A stretch of 64,000 nucleotides of DNA, taken from contig CAZYQC010000005.1 of the NCBI GenBank assembly GCA_964649815.1, positions 34,582-98,581 on the forward strand, in the 5' to 3' direction. Source of the DNA: G013214665 sp964649815 (lineage in GTDB: Bacteria > Pseudomonadota > Alphaproteobacteria > Rhodobacterales > Rhodobacteraceae). Below are positions 34,001 to 41,830 of this stretch, one piece after another. Position 1 is the first letter of the stretch; every line of letters starts with the position of its first letter. The notes below the pieces were generated by a model, which did no database searches, was not told where the DNA came from, and was given only the letters and a program-made list of their open reading frames with translations. The translations under genes and the position numbers were made by a program.

Positions 34001-34368
34001 AGGATCGTATCCAGCCCAAAACCTTCGACCCAATGGTCGTGGACGTTGTCGTTTTCACCGGCGACAGCGCCCCAATTCACCACCCCAGCCGAGTTTGTGT
34101 GAGCCCCCACAACAGCGGTCGTGCCGTTCAACAAGGCCTTAAATTCGAATGTGTCTCTTCCTGCCCCGCCAGACAGGATGTCGTTTGTTGGTCCCACCAC
34201 TGGTGGATTGATGCGCCCCGCCGACCCGGCGGTTTGCGCCGGATCAGGCTCCCCCGCGTCAGCATATGAAATGATCCTGTCATTGCCTGCTCCGGCATTT
34301 ACGGTCTGAGCGCCGCTGCCGATTATGATTGTATCCCCGTGGCGCGTGCCAGTGATGGTGTCAGACAT
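31069..34368 (-). CDS. Large secreted RTX protein with four ~240-residue repeats
   Basis: This 1099-residue very acidic protein has no Sec signal. Four homologous units of about 235-245 residues each contain an RTX-like start (GSGxQxVxAGxGxDxI), GEPDPAQT, the invariant VAGENDxVHxHW, a DY/DFSKxxxDKI strand, GHTV, QQG(N/D)GG, GAHDED and KVYGD. Units 1 and 3 resemble each other, and 2 and 4 resemble each other (A-B-A-B). From about residue 950 come ordinary GGxGxD nonapeptides, and the protein ends SPFGLDASDFAF. This plan fits a calcium-binding type I secretion substrate of the cell surface. AGGGAGA precedes the ATG. It is probably monocistronic, with a terminator downstream and an AT-rich leader upstream. 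The function of the repeat unit is unknown to me. Confidence 0.85.
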   Translation of the reverse strand: MSDTITGTRHGDTIIIGSGAQTVNAGAGNDRIISYADAGEPDPAQTAGSAGRINPPVVGPTNDILSGGAGRDTFEFKALLNGTTAVVGAHTNSAGVVNWGAVAGENDNVHDHWVEGFGLDTILDYSKTEGDKIKVTGHTVTIDSVTYGTDAGGDFSLITVYSQQGNGGAGGANTATGAHDEDPLGQIKVYGDKVELADIEVKRNNDGIDRLYQTDNVYAPLNAMVQNIVYSNTDDTSYAGSIHRQTDRVEIGEGSQTVNTGGGNDIITLFSDGGEPDPAQTQGAVGRVTTAVPASQSDDVVMGGQGRDTFAFRLLLDAKDDIIAKHTRSDGSVNWRKVAGENDNVHDHWVAGIGNDIILDFSNQDGDKIDIQGHTVEIASITYGKDAGGDFSLITLRSQQGDGGAAGANTATGAHDEDPLGTIKVYGDKVEEADITLKANVFYGVDMLDDIAANEVNSPADNVAPIVEQPEWGAENPQNIEEEFEGTRFWDTIKAGSGTQIVDGGAGGDRIISYGDAGEPDPAQTVGSAGRVNTALPASASDDFFTGGAGADRFEFHALLNGEASVLAQHTGSNGAINWRGVAGENDNVHFHWVEGFGFDTIMDYSKTEGDKIIVRGHTVEIAEISYGEDQGGEFSIIRVISQQGNGGAGGANTATGAHDEDPLGLIKVYGDKVTENDITVQAANVFDGVDRLAEADALADYNGGVQTFVSTTNGEVITTAPTDLNTRDRIEIGSGAQEVYAGLDSDHIRVYSDGGEPDPAQTVDGAGRFNAPVNPALATDIISGGQDRDHFVFNFLLDATDMILARHTREDGSINWRKVAGENDQVHDHWVNTGGDDVLLDFSKQDNDKIELRGHTVELAKITYGSDAGGEYSLLHVRSQQGDGGGAHDEDSLGTVKVYGDVVEVDDVKVSAKGVFDGVDILEPLEDAPNLIYGSDIANALMGTGDVDNIHAKNGNDFVSAGAGDDFIFGGGNNDILMGGDDDDWIEGGWGNDALFGENGKDNLVSNNGRDNMVGGADADNFFFSDGSRGGEIFDFEDGSDLINFSRMQNVEGMDDLDITKLSDTAYAVTFENDAGKDASVTVLGSSPFGLDASDFAF

Positions 34369-34895
34369 GTGTGATCTCCCTACAGTCTTACATGACTTCT
34401 GTCACAGAGCTTTCTACAAAGTGTATTTCCTCCCGTAAAACGTGAACAAAACGTGGCGATGCTGTGGCTTTCTCTAAACTGGCGGGATTTTGCCAAGACC
34501 GCTGGCGCCTTTGCGCCGATTGGGTGTTCCGTGTGGAATTTGCGCTTTTTGAATGCTTGGCGATCCGGTACGATTTTCAAAATAAATTATTGAAAAGTAT
34601 CGAAGAAAACTGTTTTCGGCGATGCTATTTTCTTGCGTTTGTTTTTTGTTTCTCAATTTTTGGGGTGTCATCAATCACCAAGGTGGTAAGCCTGAGATTC
34701 GCGTGAATGGTGAAGTGTGCAACAAATTGTTTACACAATTTAAAGGTGTATTTTGCCGACGCGAATGCGCGCGCCGTCCACCCTCGGCCGTGTTTCATCT
34801 TCGCTTAAGAAATGGCCCGGCGCGTGTTCAGCCCATGTTAACGCGACGTGCTTCAGTCTTATCCCCACCTTTGTATTCAGGTGTGAGTGGGCCTT
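34369..34895. other. AT-rich intergenic region between divergent genes
   Basis: About 530 bp lies between the RTX gene and the response-regulator gene. It is clearly lower in GC than its surroundings around 34560-34760. It should hold the promoters of both divergent genes. One good inverted repeat is seen at 34724-34741. Short open frames in it lack ribosome binding sites and codon character and are not called as genes. Confidence 0.6.
34724..34741. promoter_or_regulatory. Candidate operator: 7-bp inverted repeat
   Basis: AAATTGT (34724-34730), TTAC, then ACAATTT (34735-34741). The dyad lies about 155 nt upstream of the response-regulator start and about 355 nt upstream of the RTX start. Size and symmetry fit a dimeric regulator site. 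The regulator is not identifiable. Confidence 0.45.
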
Positions 34896-35345
34896 ATGAC
34901 ATTTGCGGAAACAGGTATGTCCCGCAGGGAAATCGCGCAGATCCTGTCGACCCCAATGGATATTCTGTTGGTGGATGACAGCAGAACGAACCGGTTGATC
35001 TTTCAGTGCATGTTCAAAATGTTCCCTTGGACAGTCCACTATGCCGAAAACGGGCAAGAGGCGTTGAACGCTCTTGGTCATCGAACATTCGACTTGCTTT
35101 TCATGGATATCAATATGCCGGTCATGAATGGGATTGAGGCCGTGCAAGCCCTCAGGGCGCGAGAGTGGCGCGAAAACTGTGGCCGTTTGCCAGTGATCGC
35201 GCTCACCTCTAACCATCAGCCCGCACAAATCAAAAGTTACCTCGATGCCGGGATGGATGGCCACGTAACCAAACCCTTTGCCAAAGACGCAATGCTGACC
35301 GAGATGGCCAATGTTCTGGGCGCACGGGCGGCGACGGAACCTTGA
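34896..35345 (+). CDS. Single-domain response regulator (receiver protein)
   Basis: This 149-residue protein consists of a short N-terminal extension and one CheY-like receiver domain. Acidic pocket residues are in ILLVDDSR, the phospho-acceptor is Asp71 in LLFMDINMPVMNG, the switch Thr is in VIALTSN, and the conserved Lys is in HVTKPF. There is no output domain, so it must act by protein contact or as a phosphate sink. No histidine kinase lies in the window. The start is uncertain: a GTG at 34887, an ATG at 34896 and an ATG at 34917 are all possible, and the domain itself begins near residue 20. It lies about 100 bp upstream of purA on the same strand. Confidence 0.85.
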   Translation: MTFAETGMSRREIAQILSTPMDILLVDDSRTNRLIFQCMFKMFPWTVHYAENGQEALNALGHRTFDLLFMDINMPVMNGIEAVQALRAREWRENCGRLPVIALTSNHQPAQIKSYLDAGMDGHVTKPFAKDAMLTEMANVLGARAATEP

Positions 35346-35449
35346 CGGGCTCGAAAAAGACCTGTGCGCAACATTGAATTCGCTGTTTCCCCCAATTCGC
35401 TAGATCGCTATACCGGCGCGGGTTTGAGATCAGAGCCGGAGAAGATGGC

Positions 35450-36742
35450 ATGGCCAACGTAGTTGTTGTCGGCGCTCAGTGGGGCGACGAGGGAAAAGGC
35501 AAAATTGTCGATTGGCTGAGCGAACGCGCAGATGTCATCGCGCGGTTCCAAGGCGGCCACAACGCGGGGCATACGCTGGTTGTCGAGGGTGAGACCTATA
35601 AACTCCACGCCTTGCCATCGGGTGTTGTGCGCGGCGGTAAGCTGAGCGTGATTGGCAACGGGGTCGTTTTGGACCCCTGGCATTTGATCCAAGAGATTGA
35701 GACGGTTCGCGCCCAAGGTGTCGATATCACGCCCGAAACGTTGATGATCGCCGAAAACACCCCCCTCATTCTGCCCTTCCACGGAGAGTTGGACCGCGCG
35801 CGCGAAAATCAGAACTCTGTTGCGAAAATCGGGACAACCGGACGCGGCATTGGTCCGGCTTACGAAGACAAAGTCGGCCGGCGGGTGGTGCGGGTTGCAG
35901 ATCTAAGCGATGCCGCCACGCTTGAACGCCGGGTAGACCGCGCCTTGGTTCATCACGATGCTTTGCGCCGTGGTTTGGGCCTTCCGGCGGTTGATCGCGA
36001 GGCGCTTATCGCCAAGCTGACGGAGATTGCGCCAAAGATACTCAGCTATGCCGCCCCGGTCTGGAAGGTCATGGCAGAGGCGCGCAAATCTGGAAAGCGG
36101 ATCTTGTTCGAAGGCGCACAAGGTGCGCTTTTGGACATCGATTTCGGGACATATCCGTTCGTCACATCCTCGAACGTCATCGCAGGGCAAGCGGCCACCG
36201 GCACAGGAATGGGCCCTGGCGGCATCGATTTTGTCCTGGGCATCGTCAAAGCATATACGACGCGCGTGGGCGAAGGACCGTTCCCAACCGAACTCGAAGA
36301 CGAAGATGGTCAGCGGTTGGGGGAACGGGGCCATGAATTTGGCACGACCACGGGCAGAAAACGCCGCTGTGGTTGGTTTGATGCCACGCTCGTGCGCCAG
36401 ACTTGCACCACCAGCGGCGTGAACGGCATTGCGCTGACCAAGTTGGACGTGCTGGATGGGTTCGAGACGCTGAAAATCTGCGTCGGCTACGAGCTTGATG
36501 GCAAGCGCGTTGATCACTTGCCAACGGCGGCGGATCACCAGGCCCGATGTGTGCCGGTCTACGAGGAAATGCCGGGATGGTCCGAAACGACCGAAGGCGC
36601 GCGCAGTTGGGCAGACCTGCCTGCCAACGCGATCAAATATGTTCGGCGCGTAGAAGAGTTGATCGATTGTCCTGTCGCACTACTCTCCACTTCGCCCAAA
36701 CGCGAAGACACCATTCTCGTGCGGGATCCGTTCGCAGACTAA
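35450..36742 (+). CDS. purA: Adenylosuccinate synthetase
   Basis: PurA joins IMP and aspartate using GTP in AMP synthesis, in the cytosol as a homodimer. The 430-residue length is standard. Motifs seen are VVGAQWGDEGKGKIVDWL at residues 4-21 (P-loop-like GDEGKGK with catalytic Asp), GGHNAGHT near residue 37, the IMP-binding GTTGRGIGPAYEDK near residue 127, and GTTTGRKRRCGWFDA near residue 300. GGAGAAG lies about 5 nt before the ATG. DUF2842 follows after 10 bp, an arrangement I associate with Rhodobacterales. Confidence 0.97.
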   Translation: MANVVVVGAQWGDEGKGKIVDWLSERADVIARFQGGHNAGHTLVVEGETYKLHALPSGVVRGGKLSVIGNGVVLDPWHLIQEIETVRAQGVDITPETLMIAENTPLILPFHGELDRARENQNSVAKIGTTGRGIGPAYEDKVGRRVVRVADLSDAATLERRVDRALVHHDALRRGLGLPAVDREALIAKLTEIAPKILSYAAPVWKVMAEARKSGKRILFEGAQGALLDIDFGTYPFVTSSNVIAGQAATGTGMGPGGIDFVLGIVKAYTTRVGEGPFPTELEDEDGQRLGERGHEFGTTTGRKRRCGWFDATLVRQTCTTSGVNGIALTKLDVLDGFETLKICVGYELDGKRVDHLPTAADHQARCVPVYEEMPGWSETTEGARSWADLPANAIKYVRRVEELIDCPVALLSTSPKREDTILVRDPFAD

Positions 36743-36752
36743 AGGGCGTGGC

Positions 36753-36974
36753 ATGGCGCTGAGCTACAAAGCAAGGAAACGGTGGTCGCTGGTCATTTTG
36801 CTGATCGGTATGCCGCTTTACGTGGTTGCGGCGATTTCGACGATCGCTTTGTTCGACCGTCCGTCTCTTTGGCTAGAGCTCTTTATCTACGTGGCCTTGG
36901 GTATCGTATGGGCGCTTCCATTCCGCTTTATCTTTAAAGGGATCGGTCAAGCTGACCCGGACGAGCCGCAGTAG
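36753..36974 (+). CDS. DUF2842 small membrane protein
   Basis: This 73-residue protein has two hydrophobic segments (residues about 12-32 and 40-60) and ends in a short acidic tail. The pattern YKARKRWSLVILLIGMPLYVV, ending in LPFRFIFKGIGQ, is that of the DUF2842 family of alphaproteobacterial inner-membrane proteins of unknown role. It follows purA by 10 bp and is probably co-transcribed. A hairpin terminator follows at 37006. Confidence 0.88.
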   Translation: MALSYKARKRWSLVILLIGMPLYVVAAISTIALFDRPSLWLELFIYVALGIVWALPFRFIFKGIGQADPDEPQ

Positions 36975-37005
36975 GCGGCTGGGGCGCGGTCAACGACAAA
37001 CGAAA

Positions 37006-37043
37006 CCGCGCTTGAATACCCTGATCCAAGCGCGGCCCGTTTT
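37006..37043 (+). terminator. Terminator after purA-DUF2842
   Basis: A 9-bp perfect stem, CCGCGCTTG (37006-37014) with CAAGCGCGG (37027-37035), has a 12-nt loop and is followed by CCCGTTTTG. It lies about 30 bp after the DUF2842 stop and before the convergent acidic-protein gene. Confidence 0.7.
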
Positions 37044-37064
37044 GAGCACAATTTTTAGGTTTCG

Positions 37065-38969
37065 TTATCCCGCGGCTTTGCGCGGTTGAAACCCAATGTC
37101 GCTGGTGGCGGCGAACCGTCCGCCGCGCAGCTTTTCAATTTTTCCTTCGCGCAGCAGCTGCCCAAAGGATCGCAGACCATCTTCGCGACGGAAATCCTCT
37201 GGATCCAGCTGACGCACTTTCTGCATCAATTGAGGACGCGAGAAGTCATCCTTGCCTTCGACAAACGCCATGTAGGCGGCCGCTGCTTCCAGCAGGTCGG
37301 GCAGGGTGCTTGCGCCCATGTCGCTTGCAAATTCTGCAAAGCCACCGTCGACATCAACGCTTGCCGCTTGGTCCGCAGATACACGCCGGGGGACGATGTT
37401 TCCGCTGGATGCGGCAGGCGCAGGCTGTTCAACGTCCACGCGCTGTTCGGCGACAAGCTTGAGCGGCGCGGCCGCAGGGCGGCCAGGACGGCGGTCAGAT
37501 CCGTTGCCACTCGCCGGGCGGCGGGGGCGGACGACTTCGGCCAGATCGGAGCGATAGGCATTTTCGTCGCCTTCTCCGTCGCTTGCGTTTTTCAAATCGT
37601 CGTCAGCATTTCGGGCTGCGACGGCGGCGCGCAATTGCCGGAACGTATCACGAGACTGCGATCCTTCGGGCTCGTCCATGTGCTGTTCGGCGGTGTCCAT
37701 CAGACGATCTACATCTGCATCTTCGATGTCAGCGGGGTTGGCGTCTTGGCGCACGTCTGCTGCGTCATCGCCCAACTCGCTTTCGACCAGCGCCAATTCA
37801 CGCAGCAGATCCGCTTCGGCATCCGCGCTAAGCGTGCTTTCGACTTCTGGCTCTTCGACGGCCACTTCTTCGACCGCACCCTCCTGGATCAACTGTGACA
37901 GATCGGCGGGACCATCAGTGTCGTTGGCGTTGATTGCCGCAGCGACGTCCGCCCTTTTGACCTTAAGAACGCGCGCGCGGCGACGGGACTTGGACTTTGT
38001 CTCTTTGCCTTCAAAAAGGTTGTCATCCTTGGCTTGCTCTGCCTCGGGCGCAGGATCGAGGCCAGATAGCAAAAGCTTGTCGGCGTCGACCGTGTCTTCG
38101 CCACTGATCTCTGCTTCGGCGAGACTGTCTGCGCGGGCGTCCAGAACACTGGCAAGCGCGCTGTCCAAGCTGTCGGATCCGGCGTTGCCTTCTTCGGCAG
38201 TGTCCGTTTCCAACGCGCTTTCGATGTCCTCGCGGGTTTGGCGCAGCACATCTTCGGCATGCTCGTCTTCGCTAAAGTCGTCGTCTTCGTCGTCGTCCTG
38301 AGCGACCACCGCGCGAATGCGTTCAAGCTTGTCTGCGATTGTCTTGGCGCCTTTGTCTTCGGCGGCCACCTCTTCGACGATCTCGGCCTCTACCGTTGGT
38401 TCAACGGGCTCTTCCGCGACGGGCGCCGTTGTCTCAAGAACCGGTTCTGGCTCGGCCGTTGCTTCTGCGACATTTGCAATAATGTCGTCGACGGCCGCAT
38501 CTTCGGTCTCCGTGATCTCGGCGGTATCAGTCGGAACGCCCGGCGCGGTTTCCACCGCTATGTCAGGCAAAACGTCGGCTGGTGCTTCGGGTGCGGTCTC
38601 GACAACCGGTTCCGGCGTGGCCTCTGGCGCGACACTTTCTGCGGCCACTGCGGCTGCAACGGGTGCGGCTGCGGGAATGGCAGGCGTGTCTGGTGCAACA
38701 GAGGCGTCCGCAGGCGCGTCGGTTTTCAGGACAATCCGTCCTTCTTCCGAATGGGCCTCAACGCGGCGGGAAACTTCGCGTTCGGCGATGCGCGCCAGCA
38801 TCTCTGCATCGGGTTGGGGGGGAACGGCGCCAAAATAGCGATCATCGGCAGCAAGATCACGAAAGTATTCCGCAATCACTTTCATTGTGCCAAAGCTGTC
38901 TTCGAACCCCTCAAGGGTGCACGAAAACGTACCATAAGATACCGTCAGAACTTTATTGTTACTCATCAT
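37065..38969 (-). CDS. Large acidic conserved hypothetical protein with disordered Glu/Ala-rich centre
   Basis: This 634-residue protein has an N-terminal globular part (residues 1-75, SYGTFSCTLEGFEDSF, then MKVIAEYFRDLAADDRYFG), a very long low-complexity centre rich in Glu, Asp, Ala, Pro and Val (about 80-520), and a C-terminal globular part (about 535-625) containing ADQAASVDVDGGFAEFASD and LRSFGQLLREGKIEKL. There is no signal peptide, membrane span or catalytic motif, so it should be cytosolic. The conserved ends resemble a DNA- or protein-binding adaptor. I cannot name a function. The start is set at tandem ATG codons (38967-38969 and the next) with GAGGA upstream. It is divergent from thiN, 135 bp apart. 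Confidence 0.75.
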   Translation of the reverse strand: MMSNNKVLTVSYGTFSCTLEGFEDSFGTMKVIAEYFRDLAADDRYFGAVPPQPDAEMLARIAEREVSRRVEAHSEEGRIVLKTDAPADASVAPDTPAIPAAAPVAAAVAAESVAPEATPEPVVETAPEAPADVLPDIAVETAPGVPTDTAEITETEDAAVDDIIANVAEATAEPEPVLETTAPVAEEPVEPTVEAEIVEEVAAEDKGAKTIADKLERIRAVVAQDDDEDDDFSEDEHAEDVLRQTREDIESALETDTAEEGNAGSDSLDSALASVLDARADSLAEAEISGEDTVDADKLLLSGLDPAPEAEQAKDDNLFEGKETKSKSRRRARVLKVKRADVAAAINANDTDGPADLSQLIQEGAVEEVAVEEPEVESTLSADAEADLLRELALVESELGDDAADVRQDANPADIEDADVDRLMDTAEQHMDEPEGSQSRDTFRQLRAAVAARNADDDLKNASDGEGDENAYRSDLAEVVRPRRPASGNGSDRRPGRPAAAPLKLVAEQRVDVEQPAPAASSGNIVPRRVSADQAASVDVDGGFAEFASDMGASTLPDLLEAAAAYMAFVEGKDDFSRPQLMQKVRQLDPEDFRREDGLRSFGQLLREGKIEKLRGGRFAATSDIGFQPRKAAG

Positions 38970-39104
38970 TGTGCTCGTCCTCAGCCGTAAAGCTAGAATT
39001 GCAATAACAATGGGCATCGGCCAAACCGGCCCGAATCTGTGCCCTCTACGGTATCATTTTGTGTTGAGAGTGTGACCGGTTTCCCGAAAAGGCTAAAAAT
39101 TGAC

Positions 39105-39794
39105 ATGAAATCAGGGATTGTTTCGTCGTTGGAACCAGTAGGACTGGTGGGAGGTGGCCCATTACCGCTCGCAGACCTTGAATCCGTTTTGTCAACAACT
39201 TCTGTGCTTGTGGCAGCGGATGGGGGGGCGGCCCCTATTGTTTCCAATGGGCACCAACCAGACGCAGTAATCGGCGATTTCGACAGCATTCCACCAAAAG
39301 TAGTAAACAATCTTCCCGCCGGTATTTTGCATCGGATCGAAGAGCAAAACAGCACCGATTTCGACAAGGCGCTTCGCAATATCGATGCGCCTGTGACCGT
39401 CGCCGCAGGCGTCATGGGGGGGCGTTTGGATCACCAGCTTGCCGCATTGCATGTTCTGACGGCGCATCCTGACCGGGCGTGCATTGTCTTACACGACACA
39501 GAGGTCGTGTTTCTGGTGCCGCGCCATTTGGACATTGCGACCCGCGTGGGCGATGTCGTCTCTCTTATGCCGATGGCCGAAGTAACCGGACGGTCGTCCG
39601 GGTTGGAGTGGGAGATCGACGGGCTGATCTTTGATCCACTACGCCAGATCGGCACCTCCAACCGGGCGAAGGGCCCATTGCGGATCGAGATGGATGGTCC
39701 TGCCATGCTGGGCGTTTTCCCAAGGCGTTTGTTGCCAGACCTCATTGCCTTTATGTCGGCACTGTCGCCTTCGGAGCGCTGGCCCGCTCTCTGA
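39105..39794 (+). CDS. thiN: Thiamine pyrophosphokinase
   Basis: ThiN transfers pyrophosphate from ATP to thiamine to make the cofactor ThDP. The 229-residue cytosolic protein shows all the family motifs: AADGGAAPI near residue 37, AVIGDFDSIP near residue 54, STDFDKALRN near residue 82 and GVMGGRLDHQLA near residue 99. The ATG at 39105 is chosen by homology, because the open frame runs further upstream from a GTG without support and the local ribosome binding site is weak. The last 44 bp overlap the 3' end of the convergent transporter gene. Confidence 0.9.
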   Translation: MKSGIVSSLEPVGLVGGGPLPLADLESVLSTTSVLVAADGGAAPIVSNGHQPDAVIGDFDSIPPKVVNNLPAGILHRIEEQNSTDFDKALRNIDAPVTVAAGVMGGRLDHQLAALHVLTAHPDRACIVLHDTEVVFLVPRHLDIATRVGDVVSLMPMAEVTGRSSGLEWEIDGLIFDPLRQIGTSNRAKGPLRIEMDGPAMLGVFPRRLLPDLIAFMSALSPSERWPAL

Positions 39795-40659
39795 ACACAA
39801 CATAAAGGCCGGCGGCGATGGTGACGCAAATGCCCAATGCTGCCAGCCCGTTGGGCAGATCACCAAAGACGAGCAATCCGACAATCGTAGCGAACGGGAT
39901 TTCAAGGTATTGCATCGGCGCCAGCGTGGCAGAGGGCGCGAACCTCAGCGACCATGTCATGAAAAGATGCGCCACCGTGCCAAGGACGCCGATAGACAGC
40001 AACAGCACAAGCTCGGCCTGATCTGGTGTCTGCCAGCTGAGTATCGTGATACCGGCGTCTGAAAAGAAAAGAAGGACCGGGGCGAGTATCGCAACCGCCA
40101 TCACGCCGCTGATGGCTTGCAAGGAAATAGGGTCTGTTTCTTTGGCGATTTGGCGGGTCGCCAACATGAACAGCGCGAAAATGACCGCGACAGCCAGCGG
40201 CAACAGCGCGGGCCAACCAACGCTGGCAAAGCTGGGCTGGATAACCATAAGCGTTCCGACAAAGCCAACAAGGCAGGCCAGTATCCTGCGATGCCCGACT
40301 TCTTCACCCAAGACCCACTTGCCGAGCATCAGCATGATAAACGGCATCACAAAGGCAATCGCGACCGCATCTGCAAGCGGCAGGTACTGCAAGGCCGAGA
40401 ACATGAACCCGATGCCCAGAATGTGAAGAATGGTGCGGTAAAACGCGATCCGCAGAACCCGGCCTTGCATGCGCCATTGGCGACGCGACACGGCGACCAG
40501 CGGCAAAAGAATGGCGGCCTGAACCGCAAACCGGACGAGCACCAGCTGTCCGATTGGAATTGTTTGGCCCAACACTTTGGCGATTGCGTCGCCCATAGGT
40601 GCCAGGACGCAAAAGCACAGCATTAACAAAACGCCGATATGGGGCCGATCATTTGTCAT
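39751..40659 (-). CDS. EamA/DMT superfamily transporter
   Basis: This 302-residue inner-membrane protein has ten hydrophobic segments arranged as two EamA halves (residues about 8-135 and 150-285), the standard drug/metabolite transporter plan. The motifs FRxxxQ-like VRFAVQAAILLP and PSATLAPMQYLEIPFATIVG, where the second half ends, are characteristic. The substrate cannot be read from sequence; exporters of amino acids, metabolites or toxic compounds are typical. Its tail overlaps thiN by 44 bp on the opposite strand. It is transcribed divergently from the sulfotransferase gene, 53 bp away. Confidence 0.9.
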   Translation of the reverse strand: MTNDRPHIGVLLMLCFCVLAPMGDAIAKVLGQTIPIGQLVLVRFAVQAAILLPLVAVSRRQWRMQGRVLRIAFYRTILHILGIGFMFSALQYLPLADAVAIAFVMPFIMLMLGKWVLGEEVGHRRILACLVGFVGTLMVIQPSFASVGWPALLPLAVAVIFALFMLATRQIAKETDPISLQAISGVMAVAILAPVLLFFSDAGITILSWQTPDQAELVLLLSIGVLGTVAHLFMTWSLRFAPSATLAPMQYLEIPFATIVGLLVFGDLPNGLAALGICVTIAAGLYVVFRERASAPKATVPT

Positions 40660-40712
40660 AAAGCCACGCTATGCCTGCGATGCGGGCGTGTCCATTTGGC
40701 AAATGACCAGAT

Positions 40713-41522
40713 ATGCTAGGCGATCCGCAGATTATAGCAGAGGCAAAGATCGACGTGCAGCAAGCCGATACATATATTCTGTGCACATCCCCGCGCAGCG
40801 GTAGCACGATGTTATGCTCTTTGCTGGCTGCGACCGGCTGTGCGGGGCGTCCGGCATCTTATTTTCACGAACCTGATGTGCGGCATTGGTTGAAACATTT
40901 GAACCTAAACGTGCCGGCAACCGCTGGCAGGGCGGAAGATTATGCCTTGGCCTTTTCGACGGCGATGCGAACGGGCGACGATCATGGCGGCGTTTTCGGC
41001 CTGAGGCTTCAACGGCACAGCTTTGAGCCCTTCATGGGCGGTGTGCGCCTGCAAGGGGCTGAAAGGCTTTCGGATCGCGCGGCTATCGAAAAGGTCTTTG
41101 GCAAGACCGTGTTCATTCATTTGACGCGTCAGGACAAGCTTGGGCAGGCCATCAGCTATGTGAAGGCAGATCAAACCGGCCTTTGGCATCAGGCACCAGA
41201 CGGAACCGAGATCGAGCGGCTGTCCGCCCCCAAAGACCCTGCCTATGACGGACGGCTGCTAAAGCGACAAGTTGACGTCTTTCTTGAAAATGATCGCGCG
41301 TGGGAGGATTGGTTTCAGGCACAACAGATCGCACCCACTCGGATTGAATACAAAGACTTGTCCGAAAATCCGAAACGTTCAGTCGCACAAGTCTTGCAGG
41401 CGATTGGTCAGAGCCCAGAGCATGCAGCACAGATCACCCCAAAGACCGCGAAACTGGCGGATAAGGTGAACGCCGCGTGGCGCGACCGGTACATAGAGGA
41501 ATTCGGAGCGCCCGAGCCATGA
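40713..41522 (+). CDS. Stf0-type sulfotransferase
   Basis: This 269-residue protein is similar to mycobacterial Stf0 trehalose sulfotransferase. The PAPS 5'-phosphosulfate loop is seen in ILCTSPRSGSTMLCSLLA (residues about 22-39). The 3'-phosphate region is in VFIHLTRQDKLGQAISYVKA near residue 130, which contains the conserved R and S. RPASYFHEPD follows the first motif as in Stf0. It probably transfers sulfate from PAPS to a sugar or glycolipid. The acceptor is unknown, and no PAPS synthesis gene is adjacent. The start ATG has no strong ribosome binding site. A small open frame begins at its stop in an ATGA. Confidence 0.85.
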   Translation: MLGDPQIIAEAKIDVQQADTYILCTSPRSGSTMLCSLLAATGCAGRPASYFHEPDVRHWLKHLNLNVPATAGRAEDYALAFSTAMRTGDDHGGVFGLRLQRHSFEPFMGGVRLQGAERLSDRAAIEKVFGKTVFIHLTRQDKLGQAISYVKADQTGLWHQAPDGTEIERLSAPKDPAYDGRLLKRQVDVFLENDRAWEDWFQAQQIAPTRIEYKDLSENPKRSVAQVLQAIGQSPEHAAQITPKTAKLADKVNAAWRDRYIEEFGAPEP

Positions 41523-41827
41523 CGCTGGAACACGCCGCTGCAAGACGCCGCGCAAAACCTCCGCTTCGTTCAGGCCCCTCAAGATTTGTACCCTTTCGCC
41601 AGCGCCAGCGAACAAAAGCAACGCCACATGCGACACGTTCTGCGCGTGGGCCAGGGACGGACCCTTTTCGCTTTTCACGTTGGCAACAAGGGGTAGATTT
41701 CGACGGGGCTGGATCGCAGCATAAGCCCAAGTCCGCTGCGCCGCCGCATGTCGGCAACGAGCCCGAAGTGACGACACTTCCGGCGTCTGTTAAGGTTCTC
41801 GCACCCGCAGAATATGGAGAGTGTTGA
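41519..41827 (+). CDS. Doubtful small ORF overlapping the sulfotransferase stop
   Basis: A 102-codon frame begins with an ATGA overlap at the end of the sulfotransferase gene and stops 3 bp before the cupin gene. The product is very basic in its first half, rich in Arg and Pro, and shows no recognisable domain, signal or membrane span. The minus strand here is also open for long stretches, which argues for GC-driven chance frames. It is listed because it fills a 308-bp stretch between two genes and has a plausible coupling signal; it may equally be noncoding or decayed DNA. Confidence 0.25.
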   Translation: MTLEHAAARRRAKPPLRSGPSRFVPFRQRQRTKATPHATRSARGPGTDPFRFSRWQQGVDFDGAGSQHKPKSAAPPHVGNEPEVTTLPASVKVLAPAEYGEC

Positions 41828-41830
41828 GCC

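Noticed and set aside
34464..34706. Plus-strand 80-codon frame in the AT-rich gap
   Set aside because: No ribosome binding site, unusual codon use and no homology-like features; probably chance in AT-rich DNA.
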